From: Undibacterium hunanense
Lineage (GTDB): Bacteria; Pseudomonadota; Gammaproteobacteria; Burkholderiales; Burkholderiaceae_D
Length of the DNA: 64,000 bases
Reading direction: 5' to 3'
Assembly: GCF_014284335.1 (NCBI RefSeq)
Contig: NZ_JACOGF010000006.1
Location: 62,001 to 126,000 of the forward strand
Shown: positions 9,111 through 19,525 of the stretch, piece by piece
Layout of the letters: the number at the start of each line of letters is the position of its first letter
Numbering within the stretch: position 1 is the stretch's first letter
Notes under the pieces: model-generated
What the model was told of the DNA's origin: nothing
Seen by the model: the letters and a program-made list of their open reading frames with translations, nothing else
The model's database searches: none
Translations under genes and position numbers: made by a program

Positions 9111-9881
9111 AGAGATTTCTTCCGTATCGATCAGGGCCAGGCGATTTTCTATCATTGCGCAATAGTCGGAGTTCAGTTCGAAACCGACAAAATCACGCCC
9201 GCAACGTTTGGCAGCTACGGCGGTGGTGCCGCTGCCCATGAAGGGATCGAGAACAACACCGCCGGGTGGGCAGGAAGCCTTGATCATGCGCTCGATGATT
9301 TCGAGCGGTTTTTGGGTAGGATGTTCTTCGCGTTCGGCATGTTCTCTGTGCAGGCGCGACACACTCCAGACATCTTTGGGATTGAATCCCATTTCCAGCC
9401 ATTTCGCGCCTTCGAAAATTTTCCGGCTGCGCGCTTTCTTGGTGGCTGCATCATACTGGATGCGTATTGCATCCAGGTCAAAATAATAATCCTTGGCTTT
9501 GACAAAAAAGCCTATGGTGTCATGCACCGATGAATACTTGCGCACGCTGCCCCCCATGGAGGGTACCCGTCTGTCCCAGATGATTTCATTCATCATGCTC
9601 ATGCGCTGCTTCAGCATGACAAAGACTTCTGGTGAATATCGCCAGGTCAGGAAGATGTACAGGCTGCCATTTGCTTTCAGTTTGGGCAGGGCCAGATCCA
9701 CCCATTGCGCCATCCATTCCAGGTAGGCTGCAGATTCCATCTTGTCGGAATCATTGCCATAATCCTTGCCCAGGCCATATGGTGGGTCAGCCAGCAATAA
9801 ATCGATACTGGCATCGGGCAAGCGCGCCAATCCTTGTAGCGCGTCTTCACAAAAAATCTGGTTACGCCATTCAGCCATCAT
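9105..9881 (-). CDS. Site-specific DNA N-methyltransferase, beta group (YhdJ/CcrM-like)
   Basis: A 259-residue SAM-dependent DNA methylase acting on an exocyclic amino group, probably adenine. Motif IV DPPY (residues 32-35) comes before the HPTQKP block (187-192) and the SAM-binding FMGSGTT (214-220), the beta-group order with the target-recognition region between. No restriction endonuclease gene lies beside it, so it looks like an orphan methylase. The open frame extends to 9971 inside hisD, but the ATG pair at 9881/9878 lies just after the hisD stop and begins the conserved sequence. It interrupts hisD-hisC and would be co-expressed with histidine synthesis. Recognition sequence unknown. 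Confidence 0.88.
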   Translation of the reverse strand: MMAEWRNQIFCEDALQGLARLPDASIDLLLADPPYGLGKDYGNDSDKMESAAYLEWMAQWVDLALPKLKANGSLYIFLTWRYSPEVFVMLKQRMSMMNEIIWDRRVPSMGGSVRKYSSVHDTIGFFVKAKDYYFDLDAIRIQYDAATKKARSRKIFEGAKWLEMGFNPKDVWSVSRLHREHAEREEHPTQKPLEIIERMIKASCPPGGVVLDPFMGSGTTAVAAKRCGRDFVGFELNSDYCAMIENRLALIDTEEISV

Positions 9882-9915
9882 ATGCAGGTATTCATGGCAG
9901 ACAGCGGTTTCGCCT

Positions 9916-11232
9916 TCATGACTTGAGCCGCAATTCTGCACTGCGTGCGTGGGCCTGCAAGCCTTCGCCATACGCCAGTTCAGCCGCTACCTTACCCAGA
10001 GTCTGCGCGCCCTGCTCACTGACATGAATCATCGATGAGCGCTTCTGGAAGTCATATACGCCCAGCGGTGAAGAAAATCTTGCGGTACGCGAAGTCGGCA
10101 GCACATGGTTGGGGCCGGCACAATAATCGCCCAATGCTTCAGATGAATAACGACCGAGGAACATGGCACCGGCATGACGTATCTTGTCCGCCCATTGTTG
10201 CGGGTTTTCTGCGGAAATTTCCAGATGCTCGGCCGCGATGCTGTTCGCAATTTCACAGGCTTCATCCATATCACGCACCTTGATCAGGGCGCCGCGATTG
10301 GCCAGTGAAGTGCGTATCACTTCATGCCTGGGCATGTCTGGCAATAACTTGATGATACTGGCCTGCACGGCTTCGATATAGGCTTCATCCGGGCACAACA
10401 AGATAGATTGCGCCAGCTCGTCATGTTCTGCCTGCGAGAACAGATCCATGGCGACCCAGTCCGGGTCCGTGGTGCCGTCGCACAAGACCAGAATCTCGGA
10501 AGGACCGGCGATCATGTCTATGCCGACCACGCCAAACACACGGCGCTTGGCCGCAGCCACATAGGCGTTACCGGGGCCAACAATTTTATCGACCGGCGGT
10601 ATGGTTGCCGTACCGTAGGCCAGGGCACCGACAGCCTGGGCACCACCGATAGTGAAGACACGATCAACACCGGCAATTGCCGCAGCCGCCAATACCAGCG
10701 GGTTCTTCACACCATCTGGTGTAGGCACGACCATGATGATTTCTTTGACGCCTGCCACTTTGGCCGGTATCGCATTCATCAATACGGAAGATGGGTAAGC
10801 AGCCTTGCCGCCCGGCACATAGATACCGACGCGATCGAGTGGCGTAACTTTTTGCCCCAGCACCGTGCCATCCGCTTCGGTATAACTGAAACCGGCAGAA
10901 CCACATTCTGCTTTTTGAATTTCGTGATAAGAGCGTACGCGTGCTGCTGCAATTTCCAGCGCAGTACGACGCTCAACATTCAGGGATGCCAGTGCTGCCT
11001 GCATTTCTTCCTGTGTCAACTCCAGCGCGGCAACGCTGCTGGCATTCAGGCGATCAAAGCGATTGGTCGCCTCCAGCACGGCGGTGTCGCCGTTGGTCTT
11101 GACGCTGGCCAGAATCTGCGCAGCGGCACGGTCTATCGCTTCATCTTCGCTGGCTTCAAAGGCCAGCAGTGAAGTCAGTTTCCTGGAAAAATCTGCATCG
11201 GTCGTATCAAGCCGGGTAATCAGGGATGCCAT
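9916..11232 (-). CDS. hisD: Histidinol dehydrogenase
   Basis: A 438-residue zinc enzyme carrying out the last two NAD-dependent oxidations, histidinol to histidine. Recognisable segments are [15 protein letters not shown], the nucleotide-binding [31 protein letters not shown] (zinc-ligand region) and [14 protein letters not shown] near the C-terminus. Length is normal. It starts 17 bases after hisG and runs into the methyltransferase gene. Confidence 0.98.
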   Translation of the reverse strand: MASLITRLDTTDADFSRKLTSLLAFEASEDEAIDRAAAQILASVKTNGDTAVLEATNRFDRLNASSVAALELTQEEMQAALASLNVERRTALEIAAARVRSYHEIQKAECGSAGFSYTEADGTVLGQKVTPLDRVGIYVPGGKAAYPSSVLMNAIPAKVAGVKEIIMVVPTPDGVKNPLVLAAAAIAGVDRVFTIGGAQAVGALAYGTATIPPVDKIVGPGNAYVAAAKRRVFGVVGIDMIAGPSEILVLCDGTTDPDWVAMDLFSQAEHDELAQSILLCPDEAYIEAVQASIIKLLPDMPRHEVIRTSLANRGALIKVRDMDEACEIANSIAAEHLEISAENPQQWADKIRHAGAMFLGRYSSEALGDYCAGPNHVLPTSRTARFSSPLGVYDFQKRSSMIHVSEQGAQTLGKVAAELAYGEGLQAHARSAELRLKS

Positions 11233-11249
11233 GCTGTTCTCTTGGTCAC

Positions 11250-11914
11250 TTATGCATTTGCTTTGGAGGCACGATCAAATGCCTCCAGTATGGGTTGCAG
11301 GCGTTCACGTTTCAACTTCAACGCTGCCTGGTTGACCACCAGTCGTGAAGAAATTTCCATGATGTGTTCGACTTCCACCAGATTATTCGCACGCAGGGTG
11401 CTGCCAGTACTGACCAGATCGACAATCGCATCCGACAGACCAACCAGCGGTGCCAGTTCCATCGAGCCATACAACTTGATCAGATCGACGTGCACACCCT
11501 TGCTGGCGAAATGTTCACGCGCAGTTTCTGTGTACTTGGTGGCGACACGCAGGCGTGCCCCCTGGCGCACGGCATTTTCATAATCAAAACCAACCGACAC
11601 CGCCACCGACATGCGGCATTTGGCAATATTCAGATCGATAGGCTGGTACAGGCCAGCGCCACCATGTTCATGCAGAACATCCTTGCCGGCTACGCCGAAA
11701 TCGGCTGCGCCATATTGCACGTAGGTAGGCACATCGGAAGCACGCACGATGATGACGCGTACATCAGGATCATTGGTGGCCAGAATCAGCTTGCGTGACT
11801 TCTCAGGATCTTCCGCCACACGTATGCCCGCTGCCTCCAGCAATGGCAGGGTTTCTTCAAAGATGCGGCCCTTGGACAAGGCCAGTGTCAGTTGCGAAGA
11901 TATAGGTGAAGACA

Positions 11915-11915
<1 letters not shown>
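11250..11915 (-). CDS. hisG: ATP phosphoribosyltransferase, short form
   Basis: A 221-residue enzyme for the committed step, joining ATP and PRPP. The PRPP loop [14 protein letters not shown] (about residues 165-178) and the N-terminal [16 protein letters not shown] are clear. The C-terminal regulatory ACT-like domain of the long form is missing, so this is the HisGS type, which by family knowledge needs the HisZ regulatory subunit; no hisZ is in the window. Its start overlaps the last base of murA. Confidence 0.97.
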
Positions 11916-13401
<1,486 letters not shown>

Positions 13402-13430
13402 GGCTAACTTTCTTGATCAAATTGGTGAAG

Positions 13431-13526
13431 CAATTGTTGTACTCAGTAATGCGTTCAGTGTCTTACTTTGTATCTTATTTAGTTACGTACTTAGTTACGT
13501 ACCCAGTGGCGTACTCAGTGTCGTAA
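13431..13526. repeat. 12-bp tandem repeat array after the ABC permease stop, with reiterated stop codons
   Basis: About eight 12-bp units run from 13431 to 13526; two (13479-13490 and 13491-13502) are identical, ttagttacgtac. The unit at 13515-13526 contains the last codons and stop of the permease gene. Read in that gene's frame, TGA or TAA recurs at 13515, 13491, 13479, 13455 and 13443, all multiples of 12 apart, with TGG and AAA at the two missing positions. The array separates the permease from ibaG. Confidence 0.85.
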
Positions 13527-14279
13527 CTTATATCCCCGTTTCAGCATATTGATAGCAATGCCCGCCAGCAAAAGCGAGAATATGCAAACGATCATCAGAC
13601 TATGCAAAGGATCGACATCGGACTTGCCGAAGAAACCAAAGCGGAAGCCGTCTATCATGTAGAAAAACGGGTTGAAGCGCGAAATACCTTGCCATACAGC
13701 AGGCAGGGAATGAATGGAATAAAACACGCCCGACAGGAAAGTCGCCGGCATGATCAGAAAGTTTTGAAAAGCAGCGAGCTGATCAAATTTTTCTGCCCAG
13801 ATACCAGCAATCAAACCCATGGTACCCAACATGGCCGCACCAAGGAAGGCAAAAATCGCTATCCACCATGGCGCGACAAAATGCAGATCAGCAAACCAGG
13901 CAGTCACGATGAAGACCCCGGCACCGACGGCAACACCACGCAGGATGGCCGCCAGCACATAAGCGCTGAAAATCTCCCAGTGCGACAACGGTGGCAGCAA
14001 TATGAACACCAGGTTACCTGTGATCTTGGACTGTATCAACGACGACGACGAATTTGCAAATGCATTTTGCAAAACACTCATCATCACCAGGCCTGGCACC
14101 AGGAAGGCCGTGTATTTGACGCCCGGATAGACCTGCACATGATCTTCCAGCACATGCCCGAAAATCAACAGATACAGAATCGCCGTCATGATGGGCGCCG
14201 TAATGGTTTGCGTTGCGACCTTCCAGAAGCGCAAGACTTCTTTGTAGAACAGGGTGTTAAAGCCGGTCAGGTTACTCAT
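13515..14279 (-). CDS. ABC-2 type transporter permease
   Basis: A 254-residue inner-membrane protein with about six hydrophobic segments, of the ABC2_membrane (YadH/NodJ-like) exporter family. It begins close to the membrane-entry helix FYKEVLRFWKVATQTI and contains the family block NPFFYMIDGFRFGFFG near residue 215. It pairs with the ATPase directly upstream (ATGA overlap). This exporter pair follows the mla genes in many beta- and gammaproteobacteria; its substrate is unknown and a lipid or envelope component is only a guess from the neighbourhood. Confidence 0.93.
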   Translation of the reverse strand: MSNLTGFNTLFYKEVLRFWKVATQTITAPIMTAILYLLIFGHVLEDHVQVYPGVKYTAFLVPGLVMMSVLQNAFANSSSSLIQSKITGNLVFILLPPLSHWEIFSAYVLAAILRGVAVGAGVFIVTAWFADLHFVAPWWIAIFAFLGAAMLGTMGLIAGIWAEKFDQLAAFQNFLIMPATFLSGVFYSIHSLPAVWQGISRFNPFFYMIDGFRFGFFGKSDVDPLHSLMIVCIFSLLLAGIAINMLKRGYKLRH

Positions 14280-15196
14280 TTGGCGCCCTCCATAATTTGC
14301 AGGAAGACATCTTCCAGATCAGCTTGCAGCAATTGCATATCCTCTATCACACAGCCATCCGCACGGAAGGCCGCCAGCATGCCTTCGACCTGATCATAGT
14401 CAGTCACACGCAGGGCAAACTGGCGTGGATCAGACGGTGTTTCATGCGTGATGACTTTGTCGCGCAGGCTGGCTGGCAGTGTCACCACTGCACTGGCCGC
14501 CAGCGTAATGCGCAATTGCGAACCGGAAATGCGTTTGATCAGATTCGCTGTGCTGTCCAGCGCCACCACCTTGCCCAGTTTTAGCATGGCGATGCGGTTA
14601 CACAATGCCTGCGCTTCTTCCAGGTAATGCGTGGTCAAGACCACGGTATGACCCTCGCGATTCAAACGGGCAATGAATTGCCACAGGGTCTGACGCAATT
14701 CCACGTCGACACCGGCAGTCGGTTCATCCAGCACGATGACGGGTGGTTTATGCACCAGCGCCTGTGCGACCAGCACACGACGCTTCATACCGCCGGACAG
14801 GGCGCGCATATTGGTGTCGGCCTTGTTGGTCAGATCGAGGTTTTCCATCACCTCGTCTATCCATTTGTCATTATTCTTCAGACCAAAATAGCCAGATTGC
14901 ATCCGCAGGGTTTCGCGTACGGTGAAGAAAGGATCAAACACCAGCTCTTGCGGCACCACGCCCAGCTTCTTGCGGGCATTGCGGTAATCCGTGACCACAT
15001 CGTGGCCTTGCACGGTGATATTGCCAGCGTCAGCCCGGTTCAGGCCCGCCAGAATGGAAATCAAGGTAGTCTTACCGGCACCATTAGGCCCCAGCAAACC
15101 GAAAAACTCACCCTCTTCGATAGTGAGTGATACGCCCCCCAGTGCTTGTAGCGACTGGTAGCGTTTTTGTATATTGGTAATTTGTATGGCTGCCAT
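14276..15196 (-). CDS. ABC transporter ATP-binding protein (YadG-like)
   Basis: A 306-residue ATPase energising the adjacent permease. Walker A is GPNGAGKTT (about 35-43), the signature is LSGGMKRRVLVAQAL, and Walker B is PPVIVLDEPTAGVD, followed by the switch histidine in VLTTHYLEEA. A C-terminal extension of about 80 residues after the nucleotide domain is usual in this exporter subfamily. It lies 191 bases after mlaB; no terminator was noticed between them. Confidence 0.95.
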   Translation of the reverse strand: MAAIQITNIQKRYQSLQALGGVSLTIEEGEFFGLLGPNGAGKTTLISILAGLNRADAGNITVQGHDVVTDYRNARKKLGVVPQELVFDPFFTVRETLRMQSGYFGLKNNDKWIDEVMENLDLTNKADTNMRALSGGMKRRVLVAQALVHKPPVIVLDEPTAGVDVELRQTLWQFIARLNREGHTVVLTTHYLEEAQALCNRIAMLKLGKVVALDSTANLIKRISGSQLRITLAASAVVTLPASLRDKVITHETPSDPRQFALRVTDYDQVEGMLAAFRADGCVIEDMQLLQADLEDVFLQIMEGAK

Positions 15197-15387
15197 CTGG
15201 CGTTGTTTGCACTTTACGTGCTCATCAGGGGGTAGAAAGAACCGGAAGCTTGGGCTTAAACGCCATTCAGGTGGCGAAACCTTTGATTATAGGGGATTTT
15301 CCGGATTTGATCTGAAATGGCACAGCATCATGGGCAGACGCTGTGCATTTCAGTGACTGGCAGCACGACACCGCCAGGTGGGAAACG

Positions 15388-15663
15388 TCAATGTCGTTCT
15401 GGAACAGCGACCTGGAACTGCTCGCTCAGGCCATATAAAGAGATCAGGCTGAGCAAACTACCTGGCAATCCCTGGAATTGCAGTTGCGCGCCACGCTGCA
15501 AGGCATGGCGTTGCCATTCAATCATGACAGCCACGGCGCTGGAGTCTATCTTGCTCAATTCAGACAAATCGAAGGCCAATTGCCCCGAGGCAATAGCAGA
15601 CAAGCCCGCAGCCACTACTGCGGGGGCATTGTCATGGCATAACTCGCCTGTTACTTTATACAC
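15388..15663 (-). CDS. mlaB: STAS-domain protein MlaB
   Basis: A 91-residue cytosolic STAS protein that binds the MlaF ATPase and is needed for MlaFEDB complex activity. The conserved loop is DLSELSKIDSSAVAVMIEW (about residues 32-50), where the serine pair matches the STAS phospho-site region. The start is GTG at 15663 with GAGGT 5 bases upstream. A 12-bp repeat array separates it from mlaC, so its ribosome site sits just after reiterated stop codons. Confidence 0.9.
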   Translation of the reverse strand: MYKVTGELCHDNAPAVVAAGLSAIASGQLAFDLSELSKIDSSAVAVMIEWQRHALQRGAQLQFQGLPGSLLSLISLYGLSEQFQVAVPERH

Positions 15664-15672
15664 AAATACCTC

Positions 15673-15720
15673 GTCGGCTTATTTGTCGGCTTATCGGTCA
15701 GCTTATTTGTCTACTTACTT
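15673..15720. repeat. Four 12-bp tandem repeats spanning the mlaC stop; stop codon repeated in frame four times
   Basis: Plus-strand units are gtcggcttattt, gtcggcttatcg, gtcagcttattt and gtctacttactt. In the mlaC frame a TAA occurs at 15715 (the actual stop) and again at 15703, 15691 and 15679. The last 12 bases of mlaC (GCT GGT AAG TAA) resemble the unit, which suggests the array grew by duplication of the gene end. Confidence 0.88.
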
Positions 15721-16362
15721 ACCAGCTGGTTTGCCAGCACCGGCAGCTGCCAGTTTTTTGTTCTTTTCAGCCAGAGTCTTGATCAGGCCATCGATACCAG
15801 ATTTGGTGATTTCTGCTGAAAAGCTGCCTTTATAGGTTTCCACCAGCCAGGCGCCGAGTACATTGATGTCAAAAATCTTCCAGCCGGATGCCAGTTTTTC
15901 CAGGCGATAGTTCAACTGGATAGGCTCGCCACGGGTCTGAATCACCTGGGAACGTACTTCCACTTCGGTATCATCAGGTGCTGCACGCAGAGGCTTGAAT
16001 TCAACGCGCTGGTCCTTGATCTGGGAGATAGCGCCAGAGTAAGTGAACACCAACAGAGTGCGGAATTCATTCGTCAACTGCTTTTGCTGGTCAGGCGTGG
16101 CTTCTTTCCAGCTTTTGCCTGCCGCCAGCGATGTCATGCGCGGGAAGTCGATGTAAGGCAGGATCTTGCTTTCCACCATGTCATAGACACGCTTTTGATT
16201 GCCAGCCTGAATTTCCTTGTCATTCTTGGCCAGATCAATGATTTCCTGACTGATACGCTTGACCAATACATCCGGCGCTTCCTGCTGCGCCATGGCATTA
16301 CCACCAAACAGGGCCATACCAAGCAAGCTCAGAGCAATTATTTTTGTGATCAGATTTTTCAT
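15715..16362 (-). CDS. mlaC: Periplasmic phospholipid-binding protein MlaC
   Basis: A 215-residue Tgt2/MlaC-family carrier that shuttles phospholipid between MlaA in the outer membrane and MlaFEDB in the inner membrane. It has a cleavable signal peptide (MKNLITKIIALSLLGMALF, likely cleaved after GNAMA). The mature part shows DFPRMTSLAAGKSWKEATPDQQKQL and IFDINVLGAWLVETYKGSF, both typical. An AAGGA site precedes the ATG. It lies after mlaA with 139 bases between, holding two dyads. Confidence 0.95.
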   Translation of the reverse strand: MKNLITKIIALSLLGMALFGGNAMAQQEAPDVLVKRISQEIIDLAKNDKEIQAGNQKRVYDMVESKILPYIDFPRMTSLAAGKSWKEATPDQQKQLTNEFRTLLVFTYSGAISQIKDQRVEFKPLRAAPDDTEVEVRSQVIQTRGEPIQLNYRLEKLASGWKIFDINVLGAWLVETYKGSFSAEITKSGIDGLIKTLAEKNKKLAAAGAGKPAGK

Positions 16363-16379
16363 TTTTATTCCTTTTTTAT

Positions 16380-16395
16380 GCGATATGCATATCGC
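16380..16395. promoter_or_regulatory. 16-bp perfect palindrome upstream of mlaC
   Basis: gcgatatgcatatcgc is fully self-complementary and lies 18 bases before the mlaC start codon, just upstream of its ribosome site. A second dyad, aacctg...caggtt, lies at 16399-16422. Either could be an operator or an mRNA hairpin tuning mlaC translation within the operon. Confidence 0.5.
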
Positions 16396-16501
16396 GTTAA
16401 CCTGTCAGCCTGCAGGCAGGTTGACGGCTGTTATTATTTCTTACAATTTGTGCACGCCAGATCAGCATATCGAGCAAGTAATTTGCACAAACACAACGAA
16501 C

Positions 16502-17284
16502 TTAATCGTCTTCAGGATTCACCTGACCAGCACGACGTTGCAAATAGGCATCGCGGAAAAATACATATTTATCCAGTGCTGCCTCTTCGAGCAAACTGCC
16601 GGCATCCAGCACCGATGCCCGTTTGTCCACCAGGCGCAACACTGTGCCTATGTTTTTCACGTAGACGGGCCGCTTGTACGTCCACAAATCACCTTTCATA
16701 TCAACCGGGGTTGCCAGCGCATCACGCACGGTTGACGGCCCCAACACAGGCAACACCAGATACGGCCCGGACTTCACACCCCACTTGCCCAAAGTCTGCC
16801 CAAAGTCTTCATTGTGCTTGGGCATACCGGCAGCAGAACCGATGTCAAGCAAGCCGCCGATACCAATAGTGGTGTTAACGGCAAAGCGCATCACGTCGGT
16901 AACACCATCATTCACACGGCCCTGCAATATATTGTTCACCGCATTCCAGACATCGCCGATATTGCTGAAGAAGTTACCGACACCGGTTTGCACAAACGTT
17001 GGCAAGGCAGCGCGATAGCCTTCGGCCACCGGTTTGACGATAGCCTGATCAATGGTGTCATTGAAACTGAACATGGCACGATTGAAGCCTTCGAGCGGGT
17101 CACGCGGGTTTTTACCGATATTGGTCTTGGTACTCAATACATCAAGGGTTTGATCTGCCTTGTCCTTGATCTTTTCTACCGTTACCGTGCTACATCCAGT
17201 CAGCACGATGCTGGTGAGCAGCAGTAACAGGGGCAGCAATCTGCGCAACCCGGAGAATGCAGGAAATGGGGATTGGGATTTCAT
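16502..17284 (-). CDS. mlaA: Outer-membrane lipoprotein MlaA (VacJ)
   Basis: A 260-residue lipoprotein that extracts mislocalised phospholipids from the outer leaflet of the outer membrane and hands them to MlaC. The signal peptide ends in the lipobox LTGC (Cys about residue 31). The family block DPLEGFNRAMFSFNDTIDQ and the channel-lining ...GVTDVMRFAVNTTIGIGGLLDIGSAAG are present, with FGQTLGKWGVKSGPYLVLPVLGPS after it. Its start overlaps the mlaD stop. mlaA inside the mla operon, rather than elsewhere as in E. coli, is common in Betaproteobacteria. Confidence 0.96.
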   Translation of the reverse strand: MKSQSPFPAFSGLRRLLPLLLLLTSIVLTGCSTVTVEKIKDKADQTLDVLSTKTNIGKNPRDPLEGFNRAMFSFNDTIDQAIVKPVAEGYRAALPTFVQTGVGNFFSNIGDVWNAVNNILQGRVNDGVTDVMRFAVNTTIGIGGLLDIGSAAGMPKHNEDFGQTLGKWGVKSGPYLVLPVLGPSTVRDALATPVDMKGDLWTYKRPVYVKNIGTVLRLVDKRASVLDAGSLLEEAALDKYVFFRDAYLQRRAGQVNPEDD

Positions 17285-17760
17285 TTTTTCTCTTCCGTAT
17301 TGCCATCTGCGGCTTTACTGAACAGGAATTGGCTGATGAGGTTTTCCAGCACAATCGCATCCTGTGTAAATTTAATTCTGTCACCGGCAACCAGGAATTT
17401 ATCTTCGTCGCTGCCAGGTGCCAGACCTATGTATTGTTCGCCCAGCAAACCTGCCGTCAAAATCTTGATGGATGAGTTCTGTGGGAATTTATAGCGTTTT
17501 TCCAGGTCCATCACGACCGTAGCCTGGAAGGTTTTATCATCAAACTTGATTTGACTGACACGACCGACCACCACGCCGGCGCTTTTCACTGCGGCCCTGG
17601 GTTTAAGGCCACCGATATTGTCAAAACGTGCCGTCACGGAATAAGTTTGCTCAAATGAGAGCGAACTCAGGTTACCTGCCTTCAGCGCCAGGAACAGCAA
17701 AGCCAGTGCACCCAGCACCACAAACAGACCAACCCAGAAATCCAGAGATTTTTTTTGCAT
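17281..17760 (-). CDS. mlaD: Phospholipid ABC transporter substrate-binding protein MlaD
   Basis: A 159-residue MCE-domain protein anchored by one N-terminal helix (about residues 8-28). The MCE core runs from SVTARFDNIGGLKPRAAVKSAGVVVGRVSQI to GLLGEQYIGLAPG. MlaD forms a hexameric ring on MlaE through which lipid passes. It ends in a short Lys/Glu-rich tail. It is preceded by a good purine-rich ribosome site and a 194-base gap from mlaE. Confidence 0.96.
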   Translation of the reverse strand: MQKKSLDFWVGLFVVLGALALLFLALKAGNLSSLSFEQTYSVTARFDNIGGLKPRAAVKSAGVVVGRVSQIKFDDKTFQATVVMDLEKRYKFPQNSSIKILTAGLLGEQYIGLAPGSDEDKFLVAGDRIKFTQDAIVLENLISQFLFSKAADGNTEEKK

Positions 17761-17938
17761 TTTCTTTTTCCTACATTTTGTTAGCCAGCCTTCAGCGGGG
17801 CATCAACAAATCAATCCATATGCACCATCAGTAGAAATGAAACTCTTCATCATTACAGACGGGCGATGTTTAAAATTCAGACATGCCGTACTTGCTCGCA
17901 TTTTCTATATACACGCTATACAAGGTATATGTTTCCCC

Positions 17939-17955
17939 ATCGTGTCATGCACGAT
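17939..17955 (-). other. Hairpin at the mlaE stop codon
   Basis: atcgtg and cacgat form a 6-bp stem with a 5-base loop touching the mlaE stop, followed by AT-rich sequence but no T-run. It lies in the 194-base mlaE-mlaD gap, the widest inside the mla cluster, and could be an RNA processing or stability element. Confidence 0.35.
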
Positions 17956-18725
17956 CATTGAAACATCCACGCCGTCAGTATGAAATCCAGACACAACACC
18001 AGCAAGGAAGACACCACCACCGTCCTGGTGGTGGCGCGCGCCACGCCCTCAGGCGTAGGCTGCGCTTCATACCCTTGAAACAGGGCGACAAAACTTACTG
18101 CAAAACCAAATACGATACTCTTGATGACGCCATTACCTATGTCTTGCCAGATTTCCACGCCAGCCTGCATCTGCGACCAGAAGGCACCATTATCGACGCC
18201 TATCAGTTTCACGCCGACGATGTAACCACCAATCACACCCATCGCATTGAATATCGATGTCAATATTGGCATGGCAATAATACCTGCCAGAAAACGTGGT
18301 GCCAGCACCCTTTGTATAGGATTAACTGCCATCATTTCCATGGCGGCCAGTTGTTCGCCCGCCTTCATCAAACCTATTTCTGCCGTCAATGAAGTACCTG
18401 CACGACCAGCAAACAACAAGGCCGTCACCACCGGCCCCAGTTCACGCGTCAGTGACAGTGCCACCAGTAAACCCAGTGCCTCTTCTGAACCATAACGGTT
18501 CAAAACATAATACCCCTGATACGCCAGCACAAAACCGATGAACAATCCCGACACGGCAATGATCAGCATGGAATAATTGCCGATGAAATGTATCTGGTCT
18601 GTCACCAGGCGCGGCCTGCGCCACAAGCCCAGACAATTACTCAGGATAGAAAAAAAGCTGCGTGCAGAATAGCCAAGATCAGCCACAACCGATCTGACAG
18701 TACCGCCTATTTTTTCAATTATCAT
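17955..18725 (-). CDS. mlaE: Phospholipid ABC transporter permease MlaE
   Basis: A 256-residue permease of the MlaE/Ttg2B family with about five hydrophobic segments. The hallmark [38 protein letters not shown] (about residues 93-130) is intact; it contains the coupling helix contacting MlaF. It forms the core of the MlaFEDB complex in the inner membrane. Its start overlaps the mlaF stop by 4 bases. Confidence 0.97.
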   Translation of the reverse strand: MIIEKIGGTVRSVVADLGYSARSFFSILSNCLGLWRRPRLVTDQIHFIGNYSMLIIAVSGLFIGFVLAYQGYYVLNRYGSEEALGLLVALSLTRELGPVVTALLFAGRAGTSLTAEIGLMKAGEQLAAMEMMAVNPIQRVLAPRFLAGIIAMPILTSIFNAMGVIGGYIVGVKLIGVDNGAFWSQMQAGVEIWQDIGNGVIKSIVFGFAVSFVALFQGYEAQPTPEGVARATTRTVVVSSLLVLCLDFILTAWMFQ

Positions 18726-19525
18726 GCGCGCTTCTCCAGTCCAAGATCATCCTGCAGGGAAGCGCCAGGGTAATGAAAGGGAACCGGACCATCCGCCTCG
18801 GCATGCACAAACTGCCTGACGTAAGGATCATCCGAGACCTGCATTTCTTCCGGCGTACCCTGTGCGACGATTTTGCCCTTGGACAAGAAATAGACATAAT
18901 CCGCAATCGCGAAGGTTTCATGTACATCATGCGAAACCAGAATGGATGTAGACCCCAGAGCGTCGTTCAAGTTCCGTATCAGATTGGCAGCAACCCCCAT
19001 GGAAATCGGGTCAAGACCGGCAAACGGTTCATCGTACATGATCAGTTCGGGGTCAAGCGCCACTGCGCGTGCCAAAGCGACCCGTCTGGCCATACCGCCG
19101 GAGACTTCAGACGGCATCAGACCTGCTGCATTACGCAAACCGACTGCCTGCAATTTAAGCAGCACCAGGTCGCGTATCATGGATTCGCTCAGATCCGTAT
19201 GCTCACGCAGGGGAAAAGCCACATTATCAAATACGCTCAGGTCCGTGAACAAGGCACCGTGCTGGAACAGCATGCCCATTTTGCGGCGAATAGCATACAA
19301 ACCACTATTATCGAGCTTGCTGATTTCCTGTCCATTGACGCTGACACTACCTTGCTGGGCGCGAATCTGCCCACCGATCAGACGCAGTATCGTTGTCTTA
19401 CCTGATCCAGAACCACCCATCACGGCAATCAGCTTACCGCGTGGAAAATCCATATGCAGCCCGGACAAAATTGCCCGATCTCCATACCCAAAGTGGATAT
19501 CACGAATTTCTACAAGATTTGGCAC
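18722..19525 (-). CDS. mlaF: Phospholipid ABC transporter ATPase MlaF
   Basis: An ATPase driving MlaE. Walker A is GGSGSGKTT, the signature is [14 protein letters not shown], and Walker B is [15 protein letters not shown], with the SHDVHE switch. The proposed GTG start at 19525 gives 268 residues and begins just before [19 protein letters not shown], the usual family N-terminus. The frame stays open to a TTG at 19651, but that stretch is cysteine-rich and unlike the family, and no ribosome site decides between them. It is the first gene of the long minus-strand cluster ending at tatC. Confidence 0.92.
   Translation of the reverse strand: MPNLVEIRDIHFGYGDRAILSGLHMDFPRGKLIAVMGGSGSGKTTILRLIGGQIRAQQGSVSVNGQEISKLDNSGLYAIRRKMGMLFQHGALFTDLSVFDNVAFPLREHTDLSESMIRDLVLLKLQAVGLRNAAGLMPSEVSGGMARRVALARAVALDPELIMYDEPFAGLDPISMGVAANLIRNLNDALGSTSILVSHDVHETFAIADYVYFLSKGKIVAQGTPEEMQVSDDPYVRQFVHAEADGPVPFHYPGASLQDDLGLEKRA

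Noticed and set aside
9882..9971. N-terminal extension of the methyltransferase into hisD
   Set aside because: The extra 30 codons overlap hisD, are unlike the family, and the ATG pair at 9881/9878 lies right before conserved sequence.
13431..13526. CRISPR-like array
   Set aside because: Units are only 12 bp, directly adjacent with no spacers, and no cas genes are present.
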